Assembly (NCBI RefSeq): GCF_009208555.1
Contig: NZ_WFLI01000044.1
Coordinates: forward strand, 1-44,492
DNA: 44,492 nt
Direction: 5' to 3'
DNA from: Janthinobacterium violaceinigrum
Lineage (GTDB): Bacteria > Pseudomonadota > Gammaproteobacteria > Burkholderiales > Burkholderiaceae_D
Shown piece after piece: positions 26,701 to 33,856 of this stretch (the first letter of the stretch is position 1; each line of letters opens with the position of its first letter). The notes below the pieces were generated by a model. The model searched no databases, was not told the origin of the DNA, and saw only the letters and a list, made by a program, of their open reading frames with translations. The position numbers were made by a program, and so were the translations under genes.

Positions 26701-27601
26701 CCCGGTCGGCGTGGCGCCGCTCGCCCGCGCCGTCATACACGGCCAGCTGCGGCAGCGTGCCCGCATCGAGGCTGGAGGCATGTTCGGCGGCTGGCGCCGT
26801 CACTTGCTGCGGGTCCCAGCTGCTGATGCCGACGGCGTTCGACTGCACCTGGCGGCGCGCGCCGAAGCTGTCGATGGCGTCATCGCTGTCGCTGGCACGC
26901 ACGCCGTGAAAGCGCAGCTCGGCCCCGCCTGGCGTGTCTGGCGCGCTGGCCTTGCTGTCGAAAATCACCAGCGTGTGCCTGGACTGTCCCTGGCCTTCGC
27001 CGCCATCCTGCGCGCCGCCCGGCTGCTCATGCTCGAAGCGCCAGTTCAAGCCTTCGAAGGCCAGCACCCGCGCCAGGAAGTCGAAGTCGCTTTCGCGGTA
27101 CTGCGTCCAGACGGCGCGCGTGGCCAGCGGCTGGCTGATGTCGATGCGGTGGCGCACTTGCGGATAGTCGGCCAGCAGTTCGCCGACGATGTCGCGCGCA
27201 TTCTTGTCCTGGAAAATATAGCTGTCGCGGCGCAGGCGCAGCAGGGCCAGCGCCGGTTCCAGGCGCAGCCGGTAGCGCGCCACGCCGCCATCGGCGCCGA
27301 GCCAGGCGCAGTCCGTGCACAGGCCGTGCCAGGCGCGCTGGCTGCCGTCGGGCTGCAGCAGGGTGAGCGTCATTTCCTCGCCGATGAACGACGCCAGGTC
27401 GAGCGACGCGGCCGTGCTGAGGGCGTCGACATCGAAGCGGAACAGTTCGTTGACGGCTTCGCGGCCGTCGAACTGTTCCGCCATCAGCGATTGCGCCTGG
27501 TCCGAAGGCTGGGCCGTCGCCAGCCCGATCAGCCGGGCATGCTGGCTCAATCCCGTGCCGAACTGTCCCTGCGGCTCGCTGCCTGCTTGCGCGTCGCTCA
27601 T
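23750..27601 (-). CDS. vgrG: Evolved VgrG spike protein with C-terminal zinc metallopeptidase-like domain
   Basis: A 1283-residue T6SS tip protein. Residues about 20-600 are the gp27/gp5-like VgrG core (opening with LIGLATAQPSDQAQSLMAEQFDGREAVNELFRF, and an OB-fold with DFIEGDMDRPLVVAQLY). A DUF2345 beta-helix extension follows (about 680-880, repeats around VSLQAHTDQLEILADKS and ITVQAGQSSITLEGG). Next come a transthyretin-like piece (LFDEGFVLKDRDTGE) and a Pro/Ala-rich linker (about 950-1015). The last 265 residues hold a zincin motif H1190-E-F-G-H1194 followed by YGLPDEYS, as in metzincin-like peptidases. Such fused domains are toxins carried into target cells. The start at 27601 shares TGATG with the tssL stop; a longer in-frame reading into tssL is an artefact. 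Confidence 0.93.
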   Translation of the reverse strand: MSDAQAGSEPQGQFGTGLSQHARLIGLATAQPSDQAQSLMAEQFDGREAVNELFRFDVDALSTAASLDLASFIGEEMTLTLLQPDGSQRAWHGLCTDCAWLGADGGVARYRLRLEPALALLRLRRDSYIFQDKNARDIVGELLADYPQVRHRIDISQPLATRAVWTQYRESDFDFLARVLAFEGLNWRFEHEQPGGAQDGGEGQGQSRHTLVIFDSKASAPDTPGGAELRFHGVRASDSDDAIDSFGARRQVQSNAVGISSWDPQQVTAPAAEHASSLDAGTLPQLAVYDGAGERRHADRAAADPHGARMLQALELENKQFDGAGAVRRLAAGHAFRLLQHEQYADGANQFNVLWVEHQARNTAGPAGGGLTGALSRLAKVASLDGVADWIAGQIEAGTYRNTFGCVRSSVAIVPRATAERAPAVALGPQTALVVGLADSVATTGRDHQVRIQFAWQRGAAANPGGLAHNTDQQGNAPGNEASGTWVRVAEALAGPNWGSQFTPRIGTEVLIDFIEGDMDRPLVVAQLYTGSDAPPYAAGVDANVNHAGVLSGIHSSNFDGAGYNQWVLDDTPGQLRTRLASSSAATELNLGYLVQQGAASAQRGVYRGSGFELRTDAWAMLRAGEGLLLSATARARQGSSVASTQLDTREALNLLRGASELSKATAVAAGQQRALVSKDANQAQLDLAGQIDPQQDGKYQNSVGGHEAFKAGNGARAPDAAQPVERYAKPLVLMEGPNSINWATPASTVLFAGQHLHATAQTDLHLAAGHTVASVAAHAATLFSQDGGISAIAGNGPVSLQAHTDQLEILADKSITVISVSDVIEIKANQKITVQAGQSSITLEGGDITFQCPGNFTVKGGQHVFNGGASAAAGLPPLPDSRLKLFDEGFVLKDRDTGELMPRQPYRVKRADGTYETGMTDDKGLTHVVAAAAVEALVIELLKSPGHAPDEAESPAPAPAPAPPAPAKVPAGRAPAPGTTAKAPQHVPPARPEPKFKDRATSSTSPVDNKQRKEVLIKRPACWIADYEKEISVSSVPRYNNTFGASGAPHNYFDNVRYKIYVPVKSNTGIIAELRVKVITVLEPADQALEDREKGTPQAATRAKQRAAVIKYVKGIATTGLESHWNNKFQMKISDPECGTRTLPIIYRVVYVESNEHYVMQIHKRYDRESVTGTIIDVSASTDGQTHAHEFGHCYGLPDEYSYVEGDDETVKYKKPDGTWDAPVPSLSDDEEPEPAAANIMNSAGSIVIRDRHAWQIAIEVQDLLRTKIGRQIKCDIILNGS

Positions 27602-28383
27602 CACGGCAAGGTGATGCTCAGGTTGGCCACGCGGGGCGCCAGTTTGACGATATCCTGGTAGGCATGCATCTGCTCTTCCGTGTTTTTCGCCAGCGTGGTG
27701 CGCAAGCCCAGGTAGCCGAGCGCGCAGATCAGCGCGAACACGGAGCACAGCACCCACAGGGGCACATTGTTGCGCAGCTTGTGGATGACCTGGTCGGGCC
27801 GCTCCGCATGCGGCGCGAAGCCCGTCTTCTTGCCTTTCATCTGGGCGATTTCATCGCCCAGGCGGGCCGTCAGGTAATTGAGTTTTTCCGGACCTTCGAG
27901 GATGTAGCGGCCCTGGAAACCCAGCAGCAAACACATGTGGAACACTTCGAGCGCCTGCAGGTGGGCGCTGCCGCGCGCGCGCAGCGCTTCGAGGCGGATG
28001 AAGAAGTTTTCGCCGGCCAGCTGGTCGCCGAACAGGACCAGCTGCAAGGGGCGCCGCGCCCATTCGTCGCGGATGCTGTAGGGCGAGCGCAGGATGATTT
28101 CGTCGACGGCCGCGCAGAACGCATACTTGGCCGCGTCGATGTCGTCGGCCGAGGCGCCCTGTTTCTTCGCGCCGCGGCCGAATTCTTCCAGGAAGTGCGT
28201 CATCTTGGCGATGAAATCGGCATTGTCCTGCGGGCCGCTGCCGTTCTTCAGCATGAACAGCGCGTAAAAGCCGTCATACATCAGGTCCATCAAGGTGTGT
28301 TCCGTACCGGGGCCGGCCAGCACGCTGGCCGAGTAGGCAGCCTGGCTGCCGGACATCAGGGAAGGGGGGGCGGAGAGGTTCAT
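27601..28383 (-). CDS. tssL: T6SS membrane-complex subunit TssL (DotU/IcmH family)
   Basis: A 260-residue inner-membrane protein that with TssM and TssJ anchors the T6SS. The cytoplasmic helical domain contains the DotU hallmarks: AKYAFCAAVDE, RDEWARRPLQLVLFGDQLAGENFF and EVFHMCLLLGFQGRY. A single membrane segment lies near residues 210-232 (VPLWVLCSVFALICALGYLGL), and only a short tail follows. It therefore lacks the fused OmpA-type peptidoglycan-binding domain seen in some TssL proteins. A separate OmpA-type protein is encoded near the tssM end of the locus. The gene starts 15 bp after tssK and overlaps vgrG. Confidence 0.93.
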   Translation of the reverse strand: MNLSAPPSLMSGSQAAYSASVLAGPGTEHTLMDLMYDGFYALFMLKNGSGPQDNADFIAKMTHFLEEFGRGAKKQGASADDIDAAKYAFCAAVDEIILRSPYSIRDEWARRPLQLVLFGDQLAGENFFIRLEALRARGSAHLQALEVFHMCLLLGFQGRYILEGPEKLNYLTARLGDEIAQMKGKKTGFAPHAERPDQVIHKLRNNVPLWVLCSVFALICALGYLGLRTTLAKNTEEQMHAYQDIVKLAPRVANLSITLP

Positions 28384-28398
28384 CGTTTCATTTCAATG

Positions 28399-29745
28399 TC
28401 AGGAAGTGACGGCGACCAGTTCGAGCTTCAGGTCGCGCATGCCGGAAGGGACATAGATCAGGACCGATTGCGCCTGCAGCATGCGCTCGTACATCTGGCC
28501 CTTGGCTTCGATGGTGAAGTAATACGTGTCCGGGCGCACGGGCACGGCGGCCGGCACCTGCGGCGTATGCTGCAGGCGCACGCCGGGCAAGGCGGACAGC
28601 ACGAATTTTTCCACGTCGTCGGGCGCGCCCACCTTGAAGCGCAGCGGCACCACGTCGACCAGTTCCATGCCCGGTATGTCGGCCGAGACGCCAAGGTAAA
28701 ACGCCGTCTTGGCGTCGATTTTTTCCGAATCGAGCTTGCCGTGATGGTAGGACGGCTTGGTCTCGCTGAGCGCGATCGCAAAATATTTCGACGAGATCAC
28801 CGTGTCGAGCAGTTCGCGGATGATCGCGTGCAGCTGCGCGAACGGCGGCCCCGGATCGGCGTGCCGGTACGCGGGCAGGTCGGCCAGCGCGTGGGTTTTC
28901 GAAAAAGTCATCAGCGCGCCTGCCAGGCCCAGCAACTGCTCGTACAGGCGCTCGGGATGCAGGGCCGGATGGTGAAAATAATGACTGAGCGAGGCAAACG
29001 CCGAGCTGGCCGTATGCAGCAGCCAGAACGAGGACATGTCGCCGGAGCGGAATTCGATCACGCTCTTGCTGGGCTCGCGATGGTGGCCATACAGGGCATT
29101 GACCTTGGCCTGCAGCGCGTCGATCAGGCGGCGCAGCTGCAGGAACAGCAGGGGCGCGCTGCGGATCGACAGGCTGGGCGGCACGAAGGTGGGGTCTTGC
29201 TCGAAGCCGCCCGTCGACAGGCGCCGCAGGCGCAGCAGGGGAAAGCTCACGTAGGAGTCGCGCGGGTCCGATTCGGCCACCAGGCGCAGCGATTTTTTCA
29301 GGTAGGTCAGTTCGGCCTGTGCGGCCTGGGTGTACAGGTCCGGCGTGCTCAGATTGGCCTGGCCGTAGCGCGCCGCGCTGTTGGGCTGGCTGGCCGAGGC
29401 AAAGTTGCCGCCGAATTGCTTGAACGCGGGCAGGGCGGCGTAAAAGGTCACCGATTGCTGCGACGGCGGCAGGTTGCCCAGGTCGATCGCCTCGGGCAGC
29501 TCGTCGGCGCCGGCCGCATTGTAGATTTCGCCATCCTGGAAGATCAGCGACAGCTCCAGCAGCCGCAAGGTGTTGTTGCCGAGCGCATCGCGGTCTATCT
29601 GCAGCTGGCTCACGCCCCACGCGTACGGGTGCAGCGCCTTGACGCTTTCATGCAGCCGGTGTTCGTGGTACTGGTCCTGCTGCTGGAAATGCTGGGGCCG
29701 CAAGAACAAGCCTTCGCCCCATAACAATTTGTTTGCAACGCTCAT
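28399..29745 (-). CDS. tssK: T6SS baseplate subunit TssK
   Basis: A 448-residue baseplate protein that links the T6SS baseplate to the membrane complex. The N-terminus is diagnostic (KLLWGEGLFLRPQHFQQQDQYHE), and the central shoulder region and C-terminal head domain are complete with the usual length. AAGGG lies nine bases before the ATG. It is the first gene of the minus-strand unit tssK-tssL-vgrG-exported protein, facing away from the tssBC unit across a 355-bp gap. Confidence 0.95.
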   Translation of the reverse strand: MSVANKLLWGEGLFLRPQHFQQQDQYHEHRLHESVKALHPYAWGVSQLQIDRDALGNNTLRLLELSLIFQDGEIYNAAGADELPEAIDLGNLPPSQQSVTFYAALPAFKQFGGNFASASQPNSAARYGQANLSTPDLYTQAAQAELTYLKKSLRLVAESDPRDSYVSFPLLRLRRLSTGGFEQDPTFVPPSLSIRSAPLLFLQLRRLIDALQAKVNALYGHHREPSKSVIEFRSGDMSSFWLLHTASSAFASLSHYFHHPALHPERLYEQLLGLAGALMTFSKTHALADLPAYRHADPGPPFAQLHAIIRELLDTVISSKYFAIALSETKPSYHHGKLDSEKIDAKTAFYLGVSADIPGMELVDVVPLRFKVGAPDDVEKFVLSALPGVRLQHTPQVPAAVPVRPDTYYFTIEAKGQMYERMLQAQSVLIYVPSGMRDLKLELVAVTS

Positions 29746-30100
29746 GGATTGCCCTTTTACCTGACCAAGTGAGGCGCGGGGATCGCTGGACCCGTCCGCG
29801 CCGGCATGCCGCTACCGTATTTTTTTCCTTGAAATCGTCCGCCGTTTGCCGCGCACAGCGTGGTGCTTTTTTCGCAACTGACGGCACCATAACACTATCT
29901 TGAGGAAGGGCGCGTACGGTACGTTTACAGAGTGAGCGCTGCCCGGAAAGCCGCATGAATAGTGAGTTTCCGCGTATTTTCTATTGAACGCGATAAATAT
30001 TCAAATCATGTTAGGCTCCGAAAAATAAGCAATTAACAACTATAAATTGCAACTTTATTTTGACCGTCAACGCATCTTCTTTTTTGAGGGAAAGCACCAT
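29746..30100. promoter_or_regulatory. Divergent control region between the two T6SS units
   Basis: No gene is supported in these 355 bp. The part near the lipoprotein gene (about 29975-30070) is AT-rich. It contains TATAAA at about 30039-30044, and TTGAAC slightly further upstream, but no pair with good spacing. An 11-bp palindrome CGTAC-g-GTACG lies at 29913-29923 near the middle and could be an operator serving both directions. No clear sigma-54 -24/-12 element was found. Confidence 0.45.
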
Positions 30101-30670
30101 ATGACACGATCGGTTTCGCTGCTCGCAGCAATTGCATGTGCCTTGACGTTGAGTGCCTGCGGCACGACGCCTCCGGCCAAACCGCCAGTGGTGGCAGCGC
30201 CGCCCACGATGGAAGAAATGATGTCCAAGGCGGCGCAGGCGGCCAGCAGCGGCAGCAACGAGGCGGCACTGGGACTGTGGCAGCAGGCTGCCACCGCCTT
30301 CCCGGCCGACAAGCAGCCGTGGGTACGCATGGCGCAGACGCGCTACGAGGCGGGCCAGTATGGCGAAGCCATCCTCAATGCGCAGGAAGTGCTGGTGCGC
30401 GATCCGGCCGACAAGCTGGCCAACAGCGTGATCGCCATCAGCGGCTTGCGCCTGTCGACGCGGGCGCTGGCCGACCTGAGCCGCCAGAACAACCTGTCCG
30501 GCCCCCTGCGCGCGGAATCGCAGGACCTGGCCAAGCTGCTGCGCGAGAGCCTGGGCGAAAGCGTCCTCGTGCCGCCGCCGGAAAAGACGCCGGCGCGTCC
30601 GCCCCGCAAGCAGCCAAGCAAGCGCACTGCCGACGAGGGCAGCGCCAATCCATTCAATGCGCTCAAGTGA
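30101..30670 (+). CDS. T6SS-associated TPR-like lipoprotein
   Basis: A 189-residue predicted lipoprotein. The signal peptide ends with the lipobox LSAC (Cys at about residue 20), followed by a Pro/Ala spacer. A helical region (about residues 40-150) with TPR-like pattern follows (EAALGLWQQAATAFPADKQPWVRMAQTRYEAGQYGEAI). The C-terminus is basic and Pro-rich. It heads the tssBC unit, 74 bp before tssB. It does not look like TssJ, which is a beta-sandwich, so it is a separate accessory lipoprotein of the kind found at the front of some Burkholderiales T6SS clusters. Start: ATG 30101 with GAGGGA upstream; an upstream in-frame ATG at 30047 would bury the signal peptide. Confidence 0.85.
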   Translation: MTRSVSLLAAIACALTLSACGTTPPAKPPVVAAPPTMEEMMSKAAQAASSGSNEAALGLWQQAATAFPADKQPWVRMAQTRYEAGQYGEAILNAQEVLVRDPADKLANSVIAISGLRLSTRALADLSRQNNLSGPLRAESQDLAKLLRESLGESVLVPPPEKTPARPPRKQPSKRTADEGSANPFNALK

Positions 30671-30744
30671 GCCAGTGATACGCCAAACGCCGCAGTTCAA
30701 CAGGCGCATCGCCGATGTTGCCGATTCTTTTCGAAGGGGATGTG

Positions 30745-31254
30745 ATGTCTAAAAAAGATAGTGTCCAGAAGCGCCTGCAAAAGGTCCGCCCGCCGCGCGT
30801 GCAGATGACGTACGACGTCGAGATCGGCGACGCGATTGAAAACAAGGAGCTGCCCTTTGTGGTGGGCGTGGTGGGCGACTTCGGCGGCAATTCCGAACTG
30901 GAACAGAAACGCCTGAAGGACCGCAAGTTCGTCGACATCGACCGCGATAATTTTGATGCCGTGCTCAAGGGCATCGAACCGCGCGCGACCTTCCGCGTTC
31001 CCAACGAATTGAGCGACGCTGGCGGCCAGTTCGGCATCGAACTCAAGTTCCATTCCATGGGCGACTTCCGTCCCGAGGCGGTGGTGGAGCAGGTGGAGCC
31101 GCTGCGCAAGCTGCTCGAAGCGCGCACCAAGCTGGCCGACCTGCGCAACAAGCTGGCCGGCAACGACAAGCTGGAAGACATCCTCAACGATGTGCTCAAC
31201 AGCACCGAGAAACTGGCCCAGCTGGAACAACACTCCCACGTCAGGAAAGACTGA
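30745..31254 (+). CDS. tssB: T6SS contractile sheath small subunit TssB (VipA/ImpB)
   Basis: A 169-residue protein that pairs with TssC to form the contractile sheath around the Hcp tube. Family segments VQKRLQKVRPPRVQMTYDVEIGDA, LPFVVGVVGDFGG, LKDRKFVDIDRDNFD and the C-terminal helix (LRKLLEARTKLADL) are intact. ATG 30745 follows AAGGGGA; an in-frame upstream ATG is unlikely. tssC starts one base after its stop, so the two sheath proteins are produced together. Confidence 0.96.
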   Translation: MSKKDSVQKRLQKVRPPRVQMTYDVEIGDAIENKELPFVVGVVGDFGGNSELEQKRLKDRKFVDIDRDNFDAVLKGIEPRATFRVPNELSDAGGQFGIELKFHSMGDFRPEAVVEQVEPLRKLLEARTKLADLRNKLAGNDKLEDILNDVLNSTEKLAQLEQHSHVRKD

Positions 31255-31255
31255 T

Positions 31256-32740
31256 ATGTCCGCACAGATGACTCCCTCATTGAGCACCTCCGCCGCCACC
31301 GAGATCGACTTGCTCGACCAGATCGTGGAGCAGAGCAAGGTGGCCAAGTCCAGCGTCGAGCATGCGCGCGCGCGCGACCTGATCTCCGAACTGGTCAGCC
31401 AGGTCATGGAAGGCACGGTCGTGGTGTCGAACAACCTGGCGGCAACCATCGACGCCCGCGTGGCCGAGCTGGACCGGCTGATTTCCCAGCAGCTGAGCGC
31501 CATCATGCATGCGCCCGAATTCCAGAAGCTGGAAAGCAGCTGGACGGGCCTGCATTACCTGGTCAAGAACACGTCGACGGGCACGAACCTGAAGATCAAG
31601 ATGATGAACGCGACCAAGCGCGAACTGGTCAAGGATTTCCAGAGCGCGCTGGAATTCGACCAGTCGACCATGTTCAAGAAGGTCTACGAAGAGGAGTTCG
31701 GCACGTTTGGCGGCGCCCCCTTCGGCACCCTGCTGGGCGACTTCGAATTCAGCCGGCAGCCGGAAGACATGTATTTCATCGAGCAGATGTCGCATGTGGC
31801 CGCGGCCGCCCACGCGCCGTTCATCTCGGCGGCCTCGCCTGAACTGTTCGGCCTGGAAAGCTACAGCGACCTGGGCAAGCCGCGCGACCTGGCCAAGGTC
31901 TTCGATACGGTCGAATATGCAAAGTGGAAATCGCTGCGCGAATCGGAAGATGCCCGCTATGTGGGCTTGACCTTGCCCCGTTTCCTGGGCCGCCTGCCAT
32001 TCAACCCGGCCGATGGCGCCACCGTCGAAGGCTTCAATTTCGTCGAGGACGTGGACGGCACGGACCACCAGAAATACCTGTGGTGCAACGCCGCCTATGC
32101 GTTCGGCACCAAGCTGACGGCTGCCTTCGAGGATTACGGCTGGTGCGCGGCCATCCGCGGCGTGGAGGGCGGCGGGCTGGTGGAAGACTTGCCCACGCAT
32201 ACCTTCAAGACGGACGAAGGCGAGGTGGCCTTGAAATGCCCGGCCGAGATCGCCATCACGGACCGCCGCGAAAAGGAGTTGTCGGACCTGGGCTTCATTT
32301 CGCTCGTGCATTGCAAGAACACGGATTACGCCGCGTTCTTCGGCGCCCAATCGGCGCAGAAGGCGAAAAAATACAATACCGATTCGGCCAATGCGAACGC
32401 GGTGCTGTCGGCCCAGCTGCAATACATCTTTGCCGTCTCGCGCATCGCCCACTACATGAAGGCCATGATGCGCGACAAGATCGGCAGCTTTGCCGCCGCC
32501 GCCAACGTCGAGGATTTCCTGAACCGCTGGCTGACGCAGTACGTGCTGCTCGACGATAACGCCAGCCAGGAACAGAAGGCCCAGTTCCCGCTGCGCGAGG
32601 CTTCCGTGCAGGTGGCCGAAGTGCCGGGCCGGCCCGGCGTGTACCGCGCCGTATCCTTCCTGCGTCCCCATTTCCAGCTTGACGAATTATCCGTTTCACT
32701 CCGTTTGGTCGCGGAGCTTCCGCAGTCGACCAAATCGTAA
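31256..32740 (+). CDS. tssC: T6SS contractile sheath large subunit TssC (VipB/ImpC)
   Basis: A 494-residue sheath protein. Recognisable stretches include LDRLISQQLSAIMHAPEFQKLESSW, the GTFGGAPFGTLLGDFEF segment, LPRFLGRLPF and DRREKELSDLGFISL. The C-terminus with RPGVYRAVSFLRPHFQLDELS is complete. An AGGAAAG ribosome site overlaps the end of tssB. Length and order (tssB-tssC-hcp) are standard. Confidence 0.97.
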   Translation: MSAQMTPSLSTSAATEIDLLDQIVEQSKVAKSSVEHARARDLISELVSQVMEGTVVVSNNLAATIDARVAELDRLISQQLSAIMHAPEFQKLESSWTGLHYLVKNTSTGTNLKIKMMNATKRELVKDFQSALEFDQSTMFKKVYEEEFGTFGGAPFGTLLGDFEFSRQPEDMYFIEQMSHVAAAAHAPFISAASPELFGLESYSDLGKPRDLAKVFDTVEYAKWKSLRESEDARYVGLTLPRFLGRLPFNPADGATVEGFNFVEDVDGTDHQKYLWCNAAYAFGTKLTAAFEDYGWCAAIRGVEGGGLVEDLPTHTFKTDEGEVALKCPAEIAITDRREKELSDLGFISLVHCKNTDYAAFFGAQSAQKAKKYNTDSANANAVLSAQLQYIFAVSRIAHYMKAMMRDKIGSFAAAANVEDFLNRWLTQYVLLDDNASQEQKAQFPLREASVQVAEVPGRPGVYRAVSFLRPHFQLDELSVSLRLVAELPQSTKS

Positions 32741-32773
32741 TGCATTTTTCTTCATACAATTGAAAGGAATAAC

Positions 32774-33265
32774 ATGGCAATCGACGTTTACTTGCAAATT
32801 GATGGCATCAAAGGCGAATCCACGGATAACAGCCACAAGGATTGGATCGAATGCAAGTCGGTCCAGTGGCAAGTGTTGCAACCCAAGTCGGCGACGGCAT
32901 CGACGGGCGGCGGCCATACGGCCGAACGCACGGAGCACAAGGATATCGTCATCGCCAAGATGGCCGACCTGGCCAGCCCCCTGCTGCTGCAGACCTGCTC
33001 GTCAGGCAAAACCATTCCCAAGGCCAAGCTCGAGTTTCTGCGTGCCGATGGCCAGGGCGAGCGCATCAAGTACTTTGAAATCGAACTGGAGAATGTGATG
33101 ATCAGCAGCGTGGCGCCTTCGGTGGCTGCCGGCGACATTCTCGGCGAAGACTTGTCGCTCAAGTATTCCAAGGTCAAGTGGAAATACACGCAGCAAAAAG
33201 TCGGCGGCGGTTCGGGCGGCAATACGTCCGGCGGCTGGGACTTGTCGGCCAACAAGACAGCCTGA
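32774..33265 (+). CDS. hcp: T6SS tube protein Hcp (TssD)
   Basis: A 163-residue Hcp, the hexameric ring protein that stacks into the inner tube and is itself secreted. The start MAIDVYLQIDGIKGES, the internal ...HKDIVIAKMADLASPLLLQ and the end ...LKYSKVKWKYTQQK are typical of the Hcp1 type. A Gly/Ser-rich C-terminal tail (GGGSGGNTSGGW) follows. There is no effector extension. It lies 33 bp after tssC, and GAAAGGA precedes the start. Confidence 0.96.
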   Translation: MAIDVYLQIDGIKGESTDNSHKDWIECKSVQWQVLQPKSATASTGGGHTAERTEHKDIVIAKMADLASPLLLQTCSSGKTIPKAKLEFLRADGQGERIKYFEIELENVMISSVAPSVAAGDILGEDLSLKYSKVKWKYTQQKVGGGSGGNTSGGWDLSANKTA

Positions 33266-33271
33266 TCGTGC

Positions 33272-33289
33272 TGCGCGCGCCAGCGCGCA
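33272..33289. other. Hairpin between hcp and tssE
   Basis: Perfect 7-bp arms TGCGCGC and GCGCGCA enclose a GCCA loop 7 bp past the hcp stop, in a 97-bp gap. There is no T-run. It could protect the hcp transcript end or lower read-through into tssE, in keeping with the much larger need for Hcp. Confidence 0.45.
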
Positions 33290-33362
33290 TATCTGCCGTG
33301 CCCGCCGCTGGCTGTCCAGGCCGCGGGTTACGGGCCTTTCCTACCTTTGATGCGGGATGCCT

Positions 33363-33854
33363 ATGAAAGGTTTTACGCCGGGCCTGTTCGACCGCCTGAT
33401 GGATACGCCCGTCCATGGCGCATCGAGCGGCACCATCTCGCGCCTCTCGCTCGAGGATCTGAAGGATACCGTGGCGCGCGACCTGGAGGCGCTGCTGAAC
33501 ACGCGCACGGTGCTGCCTGAGGCGCTGCTGAAAAAATTTCCCGAATGCGGCAAGTCCATCATCACCTATGGCTTGAACGATTTTGCTGGCCTGAGCCTGT
33601 CCAGCACCGATGACCGCGCGCATATCTGCCAGTGCCTGGAGAAGGCCATCGCCCGCCACGAGCCGCGCCTGCGCAATGTGCGCGCTTCGCTGGAAATCCA
33701 GGAAGGCTCGATCAACCGCCTCAATTTCGCCATCAGCGCGCTGCTGGTGGTGCATGCCGCACATGAACCCGTCAATTTCGACGCCATCCTGCAGCCTTCC
33801 AGCCTGCATTACACCATCAGCAAGGGGCGCCGCGCGGCGCAGACGGGAGCCTGA
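33363..33854 (+). CDS. tssE: T6SS baseplate subunit TssE
   Basis: A 163-residue gp25-like baseplate protein. The start MKGFTPGLFDRLMD, the RDLEALLNTR segment and the ITYGLNDFAGLS motif, followed by the helix AIARHEPRLRNVRASLE, place it in the gp25/TssE family. ATG 33363 has GGGA five bases upstream; ATG 33357, two codons earlier, is possible. Its stop is two bases from the tssF start. Confidence 0.93.
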   Translation: MKGFTPGLFDRLMDTPVHGASSGTISRLSLEDLKDTVARDLEALLNTRTVLPEALLKKFPECGKSIITYGLNDFAGLSLSSTDDRAHICQCLEKAIARHEPRLRNVRASLEIQEGSINRLNFAISALLVVHAAHEPVNFDAILQPSSLHYTISKGRRAAQTGA

Positions 33855-33856
33855 CC

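Noticed and set aside
29746..30100. Sigma-54 promoter in the T6SS divergent region
   Set aside because: No GG/GC pair with the required 10-base spacing and TGGCAC/TTGC context was found on either strand.
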